A DNA stretch of 64,000 nucleotides from Beijerinckia sp. 28-YEA-48. Its GTDB lineage: Bacteria > Pseudomonadota > Alphaproteobacteria > Rhizobiales > Beijerinckiaceae. A program made the translations under genes and the position numbers. Below are positions 8,033 to 16,520 of this stretch, piece by piece; position 1 is the stretch's first letter; every line of letters begins with the position of its first letter. The stretch lies in assembly GCF_900104955.1 (NCBI RefSeq), contig NZ_FNSI01000002.1:372001-436000 (forward strand), in the 5' to 3' direction. The notes beneath the pieces are model-generated. The model did no database searches and was not told the origin of the DNA. It was given only the letters and a program-made list of their open reading frames with translations.

Positions 8033-9493
8033 TCAGGCCGGATCGGCGAAAGCAGCGAGACGGGTGTTTGATTCCCGGACCTCATGCAATATCTTGCCGT
8101 GATCGATGCCACTCAATTTGCCGCCCTTCGCCAGAACGCGACCATCTGCCATGACCAGTGACAGATTGCTTGGCTGGGCGTGAAGCACGATCGCATCCCA
8201 GGGATTTGCCATGGGTGCGATATTAAACTCGTCGCCTCCAACCAGGATAAGATCGGCACGCTTGCCGACCGTCAGCGACCCTGTGAGCTTATCGAGGCCG
8301 AGTGCCTTGGCGCCTTCTATGGTCGCCAACTCGACCAGCCGCTTGGTGGTGACGAGATTGTCGGCGCCTTCGCCGACACGATGCTTGTCGTATTTGAACA
8401 TGACGCGCATGACGTTGAAGAAGTCGGCATTACCGGCGACTGTTTCGTCGAGCGAGAGACTGGTCAGAACGCCCGATTGCAACAGTTCGTTGATCTGCAC
8501 CACACCCCCGTCCGGCGGGCGCTGTACTTCGCCGATCGGTGACGAGCTGAAGCTGGTGCCTCGGCTTTTGAGGATTGCCCGCTCCTCGGCGGCCGTGAAC
8601 ATGGGGTGGACGAGCTGCACATCGGAGCCGAGCAGGCGCTGTTTCTCCAGCTCGAAGACCAGGTCTTTGGGCGAGGCATGTAAAGTGATCGGCAAGCCAA
8701 GTTCGCGCGCGCCACCCCAATCACGCTGGGCAATGTCGAAGGTGATGGTGCCGCGCAGGCTCTGGCCGGGCACCAGATTGCGCGAGCAAATGCCGAGCGA
8801 CAGTCGGCTGTCGGTTGTTGCGGGATCGGCGAACCAGTCTTTCTTGGCGCGCGCCAGATCGACCAGATCCATGGCCTTGTCGGTCGGGCCCTGTTGCGGG
8901 CCACCATAGGAGTAGCGGCCTCGAATGCCCATATCGCGCATGGCGCTGATCTCGGCATCGGCCCAGCCGGGGCCACGGGTGTTGTGGCACCAGTTATGAA
9001 CCGTGGTGATGCCCGAGAGCAGGCCTTCGGCCAGACCAAAGCGCGCGGCGCGATAAGCGTCGGCGGGTGTGGTCCTGACGCCGATGCGCGAGGTCAGGGG
9101 AAAATAAGAATAGCGATTGTCGGTGGTGCGCACCCATTGCCGGCAATTGCAGTTCCACAAATGCCAATGGGTATCGACGAAGCCGGGCATGCAGATCATG
9201 CCTCTGCCCTCGATCACTTCGGCGTTCGGCGCGCTGATATTGGAGCCGACCGCGACGATAGCACCGTTGCGGACGTGGACGTCGCCGGCTGGGATTTCAC
9301 CGAGCTGACTATCCATGGTGAGCAGATGCGCGTTGCGAATGACATACTCGCGGCGCTGCGCCAGCGGATTCGCAGACGCCTTCGAGGCCGCGAAGTCCTG
9401 CGGGCTCTGTGCCCGCGCATATCTTGTGGCAACAAGGCCGGCGCCGAATGCCGCGCTGCCAGCGATGACGGTCCGTCGGTTGAATGAACGCAT
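8033..9493 (-). CDS. Tat-exported amidohydrolase (TrzA/cytosine-deaminase-like)
   Basis: A 486-residue metal-dependent amidohydrolase. A twin-arginine signal (NRRTVIAGSAAFGAGL) starts the protein, so it should fold in the cytoplasm and act in the periplasm. The metal motif HWH lies near residue 110 (PGFVDTHWHLWN). Later metal/catalytic positions are His in LPITLHASPKD, His in LVHPMFTAAEE and an Asp in LSLDETVAGNADFF. The C-terminal KRADLILVGGDE closes the composite domain. The start at 9493 follows GGGGGG and places the Tat signal first; an upstream in-frame ATG at 9562 overlaps the preceding gene. Amidohydrolases of this group are usually cytoplasmic, so export is unusual. Substrate unknown. 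Confidence 0.85.
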   Translation of the reverse strand: MRSFNRRTVIAGSAAFGAGLVATRYARAQSPQDFAASKASANPLAQRREYVIRNAHLLTMDSQLGEIPAGDVHVRNGAIVAVGSNISAPNAEVIEGRGMICMPGFVDTHWHLWNCNCRQWVRTTDNRYSYFPLTSRIGVRTTPADAYRAARFGLAEGLLSGITTVHNWCHNTRGPGWADAEISAMRDMGIRGRYSYGGPQQGPTDKAMDLVDLARAKKDWFADPATTDSRLSLGICSRNLVPGQSLRGTITFDIAQRDWGGARELGLPITLHASPKDLVFELEKQRLLGSDVQLVHPMFTAAEERAILKSRGTSFSSSPIGEVQRPPDGGVVQINELLQSGVLTSLSLDETVAGNADFFNVMRVMFKYDKHRVGEGADNLVTTKRLVELATIEGAKALGLDKLTGSLTVGKRADLILVGGDEFNIAPMANPWDAIVLHAQPSNLSLVMADGRVLAKGGKLSGIDHGKILHEVRESNTRLAAFADPA

Positions 9494-9558
9494 CGAGATC
9501 CCCCCATTTTGCACATAGGCGTTGTTGGTCGTCATCGGGCCTGTGCCGACCCGACGCA

Positions 9559-10425
9559 TCATTCCGTTTGCGGCTGCCTCGCTTGAACAAAGGCGATGAT
9601 ATCGGCGATCGCCTGGCGCGAAGCCGCTGTCGTTGGGTCCTTGGTGATGAACGTGTGCCCCTGTCCCTCGTATTCGTTCAGCGCGATGGAACCGCCCTGC
9701 TCCGCGTAAGCCCGGGCAAAAATCTGCGACATGTGAGGTGACAGAATAATGTCGGCCGCTCCCTGGACGAGCATGAGCGGTGGCCAGTGCGTCGCCTGCC
9801 GCTCGCGTACCAGCCGCATCGGGCTGCCCTCCTCCATTTGCTCACGGCTGGTCCAATAGGCGTCATGGCAAGCGACATGATCGTGCATGCCCTTGCTCAA
9901 CGCATAGTCATAACGGATTGCCGGATCAGACACCGGCCAGCAGGCGACGAGAAATGCTAGACTGGCACTTTCCTTCATCTCGGGCTGATCGATAGCGAAA
10001 TCAGGATCGTCCGGCCGCAAGGCCGTCAGCAACAGTTGATGGCCGCCGCTCGACGTGCCGACGGCGCCGATACAATCGGGGTCGACGTTCAGCTCCTGCG
10101 CATGGTGCTTGAGCCAGCGGATGGCGAAATTAATGTCTGATACCGGCAGCGGATAGCGCCCCTGGGGCGGCACGCGAAAATCGATCGCCATCACCAGAAC
10201 GCCGGCGGCAGCCAAGGCACCATCGATCGCCTGATTGGTCAGGCGATCTTCAGCGCACCAGCGGCCGCCATGGGCGTCAACGACAGCCGCTGTTTTACGT
10301 TCAACCTTTGGTCGGTAGATGCGCGCGATCAGTGGGATGCCCCGAGGCGTGTGATAGACACTCTCCTCGATCGAAAACTCCACCACTGTTGGTACCCCGT
10401 CCATCGCGCAATCCGTTACTGTCAA
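9559..10425 (-). CDS. Alpha/beta hydrolase (carboxylesterase/hormone-sensitive-lipase-like)
   Basis: A 288-residue hydrolase. The oxyanion-hole segment VVDAHGGRW sits near residue 50, the nucleophile elbow GTSSGG near residue 125, an acid residue probably in GAADIILSP, and the catalytic His in YEGQGHTF near residue 262. No signal peptide is seen. The start overlaps the end of the RraA-like gene by 4 bp (ATGA), and the stop falls just ahead of the amidohydrolase, so translation is probably coupled. It likely hydrolyses an ester, lactone or amide intermediate in the pathway encoded by this operon. Confidence 0.85.
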   Translation of the reverse strand: MTVTDCAMDGVPTVVEFSIEESVYHTPRGIPLIARIYRPKVERKTAAVVDAHGGRWCAEDRLTNQAIDGALAAAGVLVMAIDFRVPPQGRYPLPVSDINFAIRWLKHHAQELNVDPDCIGAVGTSSGGHQLLLTALRPDDPDFAIDQPEMKESASLAFLVACWPVSDPAIRYDYALSKGMHDHVACHDAYWTSREQMEEGSPMRLVRERQATHWPPLMLVQGAADIILSPHMSQIFARAYAEQGGSIALNEYEGQGHTFITKDPTTAASRQAIADIIAFVQARQPQTE

Positions 10426-11096
10426 ACGTGGCCGTACTTCTTCAGAGCTTCGGCAAGGGACAAGCCGCCGAGAATTTCGGCGCGAATATCCTCTTCGCGA
10501 CGCGTCAGCTCTTCCGTGCGGATCAAGACAGGTTCGATCAAGGCCGCCGGAATAGCGATGGCGCCGTCCTCATCCGCCAGGATGAAGTCTCCGGGCGTAA
10601 TCGTCACATCCTTGCGGGTGGCACCGCTCACCGACACCGGGATGTTATAGCCGTTCACCTTCCAGCGCCCGATCGACTGAACCGGAGTGCGATATTTGGC
10701 GAAGACGGGAAAGCCGTGCTGGCTGAGATAGCGTAAATCGCGAATGCCACCGTCAACAAGCGCGCCGACGCAACCGCGCTCCTTCATGCCGATGGCGATG
10801 AGCTCACCGAAATAGCAAATGCCCGCGCCATCGCCGCTCCACACCGAGACGTCGCCTGGCGACAGGCCCTGGCAGGCTTTCATCTTCTCGGCGTCGCCAC
10901 CCAGCGGATAGGGGGTCATCTGGCCGCGGATCGTATAGGCGAAACCCGCGATCTTCTCGGCGCCAGACACATAAGGCAGAAAGTCCGCCGCCAGGCCTTG
11001 GTCGGGATAGCCCATCTCGTCGAGCACATCGGCCACGTTGGAGGTGTCGACCTTGGAGTAGCGGGCGATGATGTCGTCTCTATTGATCGTCGTCAT
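10422..11096 (-). CDS. RraA-like protein (HMG/CHA aldolase or regulator-fold family)
   Basis: A 224-residue member of the RraA/dimethylmenaquinone-methyltransferase-like fold. The signature region GCVGALVDGGIRDLRYL holds the G-x-x-R-D motif, and GDFILADEDGAIAIPAALI is the second conserved block. Related enzymes are 4-hydroxy-4-methyl-2-oxoglutarate/4-carboxy-4-hydroxy-2-oxoadipate aldolases of aromatic catabolism; others are annotated as RNase E inhibitors. Its place in a catabolic operon, between an SDR and a hydrolase, favours an enzyme that cleaves or decarboxylates a keto acid. Substrate not determined. Confidence 0.8.
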   Translation of the reverse strand: MTTINRDDIIARYSKVDTSNVADVLDEMGYPDQGLAADFLPYVSGAEKIAGFAYTIRGQMTPYPLGGDAEKMKACQGLSPGDVSVWSGDGAGICYFGELIAIGMKERGCVGALVDGGIRDLRYLSQHGFPVFAKYRTPVQSIGRWKVNGYNIPVSVSGATRKDVTITPGDFILADEDGAIAIPAALIEPVLIRTEELTRREEDIRAEILGGLSLAEALKKYGHV

Positions 11097-11108
11097 GATG
11101 TGATCTCG

Positions 11109-11894
11109 TTAAATGCTGGGGATGTAGCCGCCGTCGACGCGCACGACGGTGCCGGTCACATAGGAGGCGCGATTGCCGGCCAGGAAGGCGGCGACATCGC
11201 CATATTCGGCGGGATCGCCATAGCGGTTCATGGGGATGGTTTCGACGCTCTGCGCGACGACATCCTCAACCGACTTCCCTTCCCGCTTGGCTTTCGCCTC
11301 GTCGAGGGCGCGAATGCGCACCGTGGCGATACGACCAGGCAGAATGATGTTCGAGGTTATGCCATGGGGCGCCACTTCACGTGCCAGGGTTTTTGACCAG
11401 GCAACAAGCGCGGCGCGCAGTGTGTTGGACACGCCGAGATTTGGAATCGGCGCTACAACGCCCGACGACGTGCTGGTGATGATCCGGCCCCATTTCTTGT
11501 CGATCATATGGGGGAGCGCGCGATCGGTAATCTTGAACACCGACAGGGCCATGCTCTCGAACTGCGCGCTCCATGTGGCGGACGGCACGTTGCGCGCCTC
11601 GCTCGGTGGCGGCCCGCCCGTGTTATTGACGAGAATATCGACCGCACCGACATTCTGTTCGATCCAGGCGAATTTCTCGTCGATCAGCGACTGGTTCGCG
11701 AGATCCCATACCAGTGGCAGGAAACGGCCGCGCGCATCCTTGAGCCGTGCAGCCGTGCGCTGCAGGCTTTCGTCGCGAATGCCGCCGCCCACGACAATGG
11801 CCCCTTCCCGCGCCAAAGCCTCAGCGATCGCTGACCCAAGCCCTCCGCCCGCACCAAGAACAAGCGCGACTTTCTTTTCAATACCGAGATCCAT
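11109..11894 (-). CDS. SDR-family protein with altered active site
   Basis: A 261-residue short-chain dehydrogenase/reductase fold. The cofactor loop LGAGGGLGSAIAEAL is near residue 13, NNTGGPPP matches the NNAG position, and ITSTSSGVV supplies the Ser strand. The C-terminal FLAGNRASYVTGTVVRVDGG is typical of FabG-like SDRs. The catalytic YxxxK is not found: the aligned helix reads GVSNTLRAALVAWSKTLA, so Tyr and Lys appear replaced by Ser and Arg. It may therefore use a different mechanism or be non-redox. It lies 9 bp after the aspartate-dehydrogenase-like gene. Confidence 0.82.
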   Translation of the reverse strand: MDLGIEKKVALVLGAGGGLGSAIAEALAREGAIVVGGGIRDESLQRTAARLKDARGRFLPLVWDLANQSLIDEKFAWIEQNVGAVDILVNNTGGPPPSEARNVPSATWSAQFESMALSVFKITDRALPHMIDKKWGRIITSTSSGVVAPIPNLGVSNTLRAALVAWSKTLAREVAPHGITSNIILPGRIATVRIRALDEAKAKREGKSVEDVVAQSVETIPMNRYGDPAEYGDVAAFLAGNRASYVTGTVVRVDGGYIPSI

Positions 11895-11903
11895 GGGGCG
11901 ATC

Positions 11904-12725
11904 CTATGTGCCGACACGCAGCGGCGCGTTTATTTTCCGGAGATAGGCGATGACCGACAGCGCGGTGATCCGCCCAGTCTTTGGATTTTCGCTGGGAATG
12001 TTGGCGATGCTCATCGTGAAGCTGGCGGAATCCGCGTCGACTTCGATACTGTGTGTGTTGCGGTCGATGCCGGGGTCGGCCCATATCTCGAGAGTCGTCT
12101 TGTCGACGCCGATGCCGGCGAGGCCGAGCGCGACAGCAACATTGAGGTTGGCCGGGAAACCCACCGCCGCTTCACGTGGGGAACCCGAGAAGATTTTCAT
12201 CGGCTCCTTGATGTCCTCGATCTTGATGTTGTTCTCTTCGAGGAAGGGCGCACCCATCAGACCCTTGACCGGCTTGCGCGTCACCATGGTCACTTTGCGA
12301 ATGGTGCTCTCAGCGGCGGCCGTCACCGCGTCGAGGCCGAGCAAAGCGCCGGTCGGCACGCCGATCTGCCCGCCATGCGCTTTGGCGACGTCGACGAGAT
12401 CCATGTTGTTGAGCAGCGCGCCACAGCTCAACACGACCGCGGTCTTGCCGGCGCTCACGAACGGTTCAACGATCTGACGCACGAGCGCGGCCGGCGCGCA
12501 TTCGATGACGATGTCGGCGAGGCCTTCGAGCGACGCCAGCTCCACCACCGCAGGTGGGGTCTTGAGGTGACGCAGCCGCTCTTTCGCCGCCGCGATGTTC
12601 TTGGCCGAGACCGCCACAAGGCTGAGGCCTGGGATGCCTTTGTCGAGTTCTTCGGCCAGCTTGAGGCCAACCGCGCCAAGGCCGGCGATTGCGACCCGCA
12701 GAGGAGCGCCCGCTTTCTGCATCAT
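11904..12725 (-). CDS. L-aspartate dehydrogenase-like protein (NadX family)
   Basis: A 273-residue NAD(P)-dependent dehydrogenase of the aspartate dehydrogenase family. Seen: Rossmann VAIAGLGAVGLKLAEEL near residue 10; IVIECAP; VVLSCGALLN; VPTGALLGLDAV; FPANLNVAVALGLAGIG; NTHSIEVDADSASF; and SENPKTGRITALSVIAYLR, which are family hallmarks. The family interconverts aspartate and iminoaspartate/oxaloacetate, but here the gene heads a catabolic operon rather than a nad cluster. A related amino or imino acid of the degraded compound is therefore the likelier substrate. First gene of the operon ending at the terminator near 7966. Confidence 0.82.
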   Translation of the reverse strand: MMQKAGAPLRVAIAGLGAVGLKLAEELDKGIPGLSLVAVSAKNIAAAKERLRHLKTPPAVVELASLEGLADIVIECAPAALVRQIVEPFVSAGKTAVVLSCGALLNNMDLVDVAKAHGGQIGVPTGALLGLDAVTAAAESTIRKVTMVTRKPVKGLMGAPFLEENNIKIEDIKEPMKIFSGSPREAAVGFPANLNVAVALGLAGIGVDKTTLEIWADPGIDRNTHSIEVDADSASFTMSIANIPSENPKTGRITALSVIAYLRKINAPLRVGT

Positions 12726-12800
12726 TTTGCTTCCTGTTTACGAAACCAATGATCGAGAAATGGAGTTTTCGGCGATGCTGGACAAACCATTTGTTTTCAA

Positions 12801-12810
12801 CGTATGCATG
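12801..12810. promoter_or_regulatory. Possible GntR-type half site between the amidohydrolase operon and LysR
   Basis: CGTATGCATG reads CATGCATACG on the other strand, one mismatch from CGTGCATACG at 14048-14057. It lies in the 89-bp divergent region of the aspartate-dehydrogenase-like operon and the LysR gene. A partner 20-22 bp away is not evident, so this is a weak call. Confidence 0.25.
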
Positions 12811-12814
12811 ACTA

Positions 12815-13882
12815 ATGGTAATGCATGCCGATCGCGCACCGCGTTTCAATCTCGGAACCCTCAGGGGATTTGAGGCGGCCGCCCGCCACCTGTCTTTCAC
12901 GCTCGCCGCCCAAGAACTGAACGTGACGCAAGGGGCCGTCAGCCGTCAGGTGATGCAACTTGAACGCGATCTTGGCATCGCCTTGTTTCAGAGACGAATT
13001 CGCCGCCTGCTCCTCACCACGGCCGGCAAGGATTTTTACGACGCGACGAAGACCGCGTTACGGGTCTTAGACGAGGCAGCCACACGGCTTGGCGCCGATA
13101 GCGACGGGGCACGGCTGACCGTTTCCGTATTGCCGACGATCGGCGCGCTCTGGCTGATGCCGAAGCTGCACCGGTTCCGGAAGAAACATCCGAAGATCGA
13201 TCTGCGGCTTATCAGCTCGATCGAGCCGTTCAGCCCTGGCGGCAACGAGATCGAGATCGCCATCCGGGTCGGCCAGCCTCCTGGACGAGCCATGGGGCAG
13301 ACGACGGGGGTTGAGGGGCCGCGGATCGATCTGACCATGGCGACAAAATGGGATGGGCTCTCGTTCATTGAGCTCATGCCCGACACGCTGGTTCCCGTGA
13401 TATCGAAAAGCCTGATCCCCTCGGACCATAAGCTGACCCTAAGCGAGGCCCTATCGCTCTTTCCCCGCATTCACGTGTCATCGCGCCGGCATGCCTGGCC
13501 GGACTGGCTCGCAACCCAGGCGATCAACGAGCCCAAGTGCCCCGACGACGTTGAATGCGGGCATTTCTTCATGGCGCTCGATGCCATGCGCGACAGACAG
13601 GGGATTGCCCTCGTCCCAGCCCTGATCCTGGCCAATCTGGAATACCGGCAGGAACTGCAGATCTTGCCTTTCACGCCGATAGCGAGTGCCGGCAGCTATC
13701 ATGCGGTGTTCATGCGGATCCATGCGGCGAACAGTGCCGTGACCGCCTTCCTGTCGTGGCTACAGGAAGAAGCAACGCTGTTGCAAACACGCACCGACGA
13801 AGTTCTAGCTCAGGCGGTCGCGGACCAGGCAAGCCCCCTGCGGCCGCCGTCGGCTAACGTATACACGAAACACTCTCGTTGA
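12815..13882 (+). CDS. LysR-family transcriptional regulator (GcvA-like)
   Basis: A 355-residue LysR regulator. The HTH lies around residues 13-70: LRGFEAAARHLSFTLAAQELNVTQGAVSRQVMQLE, which with LFQRRIRRLLLTTAG resembles the GcvA subgroup. It is divergent from the five-gene amidohydrolase operon with an 89-bp gap, the classical arrangement for a LysR activator and its target. A second ATG two codons on (12821) is an equally possible start. A GTATACAC-containing 12-mer identical to one upstream of the next operon lies inside its last codons (13856-13867). Confidence 0.9.
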   Translation: MVMHADRAPRFNLGTLRGFEAAARHLSFTLAAQELNVTQGAVSRQVMQLERDLGIALFQRRIRRLLLTTAGKDFYDATKTALRVLDEAATRLGADSDGARLTVSVLPTIGALWLMPKLHRFRKKHPKIDLRLISSIEPFSPGGNEIEIAIRVGQPPGRAMGQTTGVEGPRIDLTMATKWDGLSFIELMPDTLVPVISKSLIPSDHKLTLSEALSLFPRIHVSSRRHAWPDWLATQAINEPKCPDDVECGHFFMALDAMRDRQGIALVPALILANLEYRQELQILPFTPIASAGSYHAVFMRIHAANSAVTAFLSWLQEEATLLQTRTDEVLAQAVADQASPLRPPSANVYTKHSR

Positions 13883-14047
13883 TATCCAGGGCCTGCTTGA
13901 GCTCGTCAGTGACGATCAGAAGCGCGGCAAATCGGTGATTGTCGCGACCGCGCAGAGGCGCAAGATACCCGTATAAATACTCTATTTTTCCCTCTCTTTG
14001 ACCGGTCGTTTCGGGCTTTCGCATCGGCAGCAAAACGCAGCCATTGA

Positions 14048-14079
14048 CGTGCATACGTAATGATGTCAACGTATACACG
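14048..14079. promoter_or_regulatory. Paired GntR-type operator sites before the NitT/TauT-type ABC operon
   Basis: CGTGCATACG (14048-14057) and CGTATACACG (14070-14079) are centred 22 bp apart, about two helical turns, 50-80 bp upstream of the binding-protein start. The second is repeated exactly at 13858-13867. Matching pairs precede the VOC gene at 17433 and the FAH gene at 19503, flanking a GntR regulator, so that regulator is the likely binder. No binding evidence is available from sequence alone. Confidence 0.55.
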
Positions 14080-14130
14080 GATGGCGCAAGCCATATCGGC
14101 TGACTGTTGCTCGTGGCGGGGAACTTCAAG

Positions 14131-15120
14131 ATGTTTCGATTGAAGGTTGCGACTGGTCTTCTGTGTGTTCTGTCTTTCATGCCGGCTGCGGCCGGCGCTG
14201 CCGAAAAAATCACTTACAATATGGCGTGGTTGCCGCAAGGCAGCGTCGGCGGAACGATCGTTGCCAAGGCCAAGGGCTTCTTCGCTGAGGAAGGTCTGGA
14301 CGTCGAGCTGACGCGCGGCTACGGCGGCCAGCGCACCGTGAACGAGGTTGACCAGGGCGTTTTCGACGTCGGCTACGGTGATCCCCCGAGCGTCATTCTG
14401 AACAACGCCAATGGTGGCCGCACGGTGCTCATCGGCGCCATCAACGCGCGCTGGCCGGCCGGGCTCTGCTATGTCGAGGACGGCAAGCGGCATCCCAAAA
14501 CGCCCGCAGATCTCAAGGGGATGACGGTTGCCGGCGGCGCGGGCTCGCCGGTACAGAACATTGTGCCGGCCTGGCTCAAGATGAATGGCCTGCCGCCCGA
14601 CAGCATCAAGCTGTTGCGCATGGAGCCGGCGGTGATCAATGGCGCCTTAATCGAGGGACGTGTCGATCTCGCCGAATGCTGGGAAGGCGCCAACATGCCG
14701 TTGTTGGATTTCACCGCCGCCCAGGCCAATAAGAAGGTCAACCACATCCTCTATCGCGATTTCGGCCTGCATATCTATGGCAATGGTTTCGTGACGAGCC
14801 AGAAGATGATGAAGGAACGGCCGGAGGCGCTGCGAAAATTCCTGCGCGCAAGTTATCGCGGCTATCGCTATATGGCCGCCAACATCGACGACAGCGTCAA
14901 TGCCATCGCTGGCCTCTATCCGACCCTGAATAAGGGCGTCCTCGCTGGCCAGATCAAGCAGACAGCGGATCTTCTCAGCGATCCCGAACATCCGGGCAAG
15001 GATATGGGCTTCCTGCGCGATGACCGCATGGCCAGCACCTTCAAATTCACCACAGAGGCCTTTGGCGTCGGCGAAAAGCTGGATGTGAAACAATTATACA
15101 CGAACGAATTTCTCAAGTGA
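14131..15120 (+). CDS. ABC transporter substrate-binding protein (NMT1/SsuA-like, NitT/TauT family)
   Basis: A 329-residue periplasmic binding protein. The signal peptide covers about residues 1-24 and ends AAAGA-AEK. The mature protein has family features: WLPQGSVGGTIVAKAKGFFAEEGLDVELTRGYGG and GVFDVGYGDPPSVILNN, followed by a C-terminal lobe. Start at 14131 chosen because it gives a normal signal sequence; upstream codons (TTG at 14107) would mask it. First gene of a plus-strand run with a ring-cleavage-type VOC enzyme, permease and ATPase. The family carries sulfonates, nitrate, thiamine precursors or aromatic acids; specificity here is unknown. Confidence 0.9.
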   Translation: MFRLKVATGLLCVLSFMPAAAGAAEKITYNMAWLPQGSVGGTIVAKAKGFFAEEGLDVELTRGYGGQRTVNEVDQGVFDVGYGDPPSVILNNANGGRTVLIGAINARWPAGLCYVEDGKRHPKTPADLKGMTVAGGAGSPVQNIVPAWLKMNGLPPDSIKLLRMEPAVINGALIEGRVDLAECWEGANMPLLDFTAAQANKKVNHILYRDFGLHIYGNGFVTSQKMMKERPEALRKFLRASYRGYRYMAANIDDSVNAIAGLYPTLNKGVLAGQIKQTADLLSDPEHPGKDMGFLRDDRMASTFKFTTEAFGVGEKLDVKQLYTNEFLK

Positions 15121-15156
15121 GGACGATGCGGCAGCATGGCATCGGGAGGGTCGTCG

Positions 15157-15693
15157 ATGATCGGCATTAAACCATTGAAGCTCGGACATATCGTGTTGAT
15201 GGTGCGGGACGTGAAGAAATCCTGCGAATTCTACACGGACATTCTGGGGCTGAAAGTCTCCGATTGGATCGACGACAAGATGGTGTTCCTCCGCGCTGGC
15301 GAGGATCACCACGATCTCGCCTTGTCGCAGGTGGATGGCGATTGGGATTATGACGCGCCCGGAGCGGGTCGCCGCCCTGGCCTCGAACATTTCTCCTATC
15401 TCGTCGACTCGCTCGAAGAGATGGAACAGGCCGCCACGTTTCTGCAGGACAAAGGCATCGATATCGTGCGCGGCATCGGCAAGCACGGCCCCGGTGAAAA
15501 CTGCTTTCTGGTTTTCAAAGATCCCGATGGCAACAACGTCGAGATCTATTGCGAGATGCTGCAGATTCCCCGCAATGCCAATCACAAGCCGGAGGTATGG
15601 GAGCGCAACATCGAGTCTTTCGATCGTTGGCGGTTTGCGCGCTTTATCAATCCGCCGCCGGCGCAAGTCGTGGCCGCGAAAAAGGGAAGCTGA
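15157..15693 (+). CDS. VOC-family extradiol-dioxygenase-like protein
   Basis: A 178-residue VOC protein of the type I extradiol dioxygenase fold: LGHIVLMVRDVKKSCEFYTDILGLKV in the first module, and LEHFSYLVDSLEEMEQA followed by LVFKDPDGNNVEIYCEM in the second. Metal ligands are predicted as the His of LGHIV, the His of LEHFS and the Glu of NVEIY. It is shorter than full two-domain catechol 2,3-dioxygenases and probably dimerises. The ATG at 15157 follows GGGAGGG and is preferred over 15136. It sits inside an ABC transporter operon, so it most likely acts on the imported compound or its first product. Confidence 0.82.
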   Translation: MIGIKPLKLGHIVLMVRDVKKSCEFYTDILGLKVSDWIDDKMVFLRAGEDHHDLALSQVDGDWDYDAPGAGRRPGLEHFSYLVDSLEEMEQAATFLQDKGIDIVRGIGKHGPGENCFLVFKDPDGNNVEIYCEMLQIPRNANHKPEVWERNIESFDRWRFARFINPPPAQVVAAKKGS

Positions 15694-15696
15694 GGC

Positions 15697-16509
15697 ATGG
15701 CGCTCGCGACACAACAATTCGGGCAGAAACGTGCCAAACGGCCCGCAAGAAGGTGGTTTACACTCTCGCCGAACGTCTGGCAGCCTGTCGTCTTCTTCGC
15801 GCTTTTGTTCCTGGCCTGGGAAGTGGCTGTTACCGCCCTCAATGTGCGGCCGTATCTCCTGCCCCGCTTCAGCGTAGTCGCCAGTGCGCTGTGGACCGCG
15901 CGGGTAGATCTTCTGCACAATGTCGGCATCACGATGATCGAAGTTGCATTCGGCTTCGTCGCGGCCGTTATCGGCGGAGCGCTGCTCGGCGTCCTGATTT
16001 ATGCGTCGCCGGTCGCGCGGCGCACAGTCTATCCGTTCGTGACGGCGCTACAGGCAATGCCGAAAAGCGCCCTCGCCCCGTTGATGGTGGTCTGGTTCGG
16101 TTATGGCCTGTTTTCGAAAAGCGCCATGGCCTTCCTTTTCGCCTTCTTTCCGATCGTGGTGGCAACACTCGGCGGGTTTCTCGGCACGCCAGCCAATCTG
16201 GAAGAACATTTCCGCGCCTTGCGTGCCTCCTCCTGGCAGACGTTCACGATGCTGCGTCTACCGGCGACGCTGCCGAACTTTATCGATGGGTGCAAGGTAG
16301 CCATGCCGCTCGCCATTATCGGCGCCATCATTGGCGAATTCGTCGGCTCGCAGGATGGGCTTGGCAACTACTTGATGATGGCGGCCTCGAGTTCGCGGAC
16401 GGACCTGATGTTCGCCGCCATTCTGGTGATCACCGCCACATCCATGGTGCTGTACTGGATGCTCGAAATCATCGGCCGCTGGGTGTGGTGGCGCGGAATT
16501 CAGTTTTAA
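15697..16509 (+). CDS. ABC transporter permease (SsuC/TauC-like)
   Basis: A 270-residue inner-membrane permease of the BPD transporter family. An initial transmembrane helix (VVFFALLFLAWEVAV) is followed by about five more, with the EAA-type cytoplasmic loop around EEHFRALRASSWQTFTMLRLPATLPNFIDG. It starts 3 bp after the VOC gene and ends 11 bp before the ATPase. Together with the binding protein at 14131 and the ATPase at 16521 it forms a complete NitT/TauT-type importer. Confidence 0.93.
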   Translation: MALATQQFGQKRAKRPARRWFTLSPNVWQPVVFFALLFLAWEVAVTALNVRPYLLPRFSVVASALWTARVDLLHNVGITMIEVAFGFVAAVIGGALLGVLIYASPVARRTVYPFVTALQAMPKSALAPLMVVWFGYGLFSKSAMAFLFAFFPIVVATLGGFLGTPANLEEHFRALRASSWQTFTMLRLPATLPNFIDGCKVAMPLAIIGAIIGEFVGSQDGLGNYLMMAASSSRTDLMFAAILVITATSMVLYWMLEIIGRWVWWRGIQF

Positions 16510-16520
16510 TCGAGGAAGTG

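Noticed and set aside
12815..12830. ATGCATG repeats around the LysR start (12806-12826) as an operator
   Set aside because: They overlap the start codon and partly reflect codon content; spacing does not match the better GntR pairs.
15549..16520. Long upstream extension of the SsuB-like ATPase frame through the permease and VOC genes
   Set aside because: The upstream part is out of frame with conserved domains and overlaps two well-supported genes; a ribosome-binding site and ATG at 16521 fit the true start.
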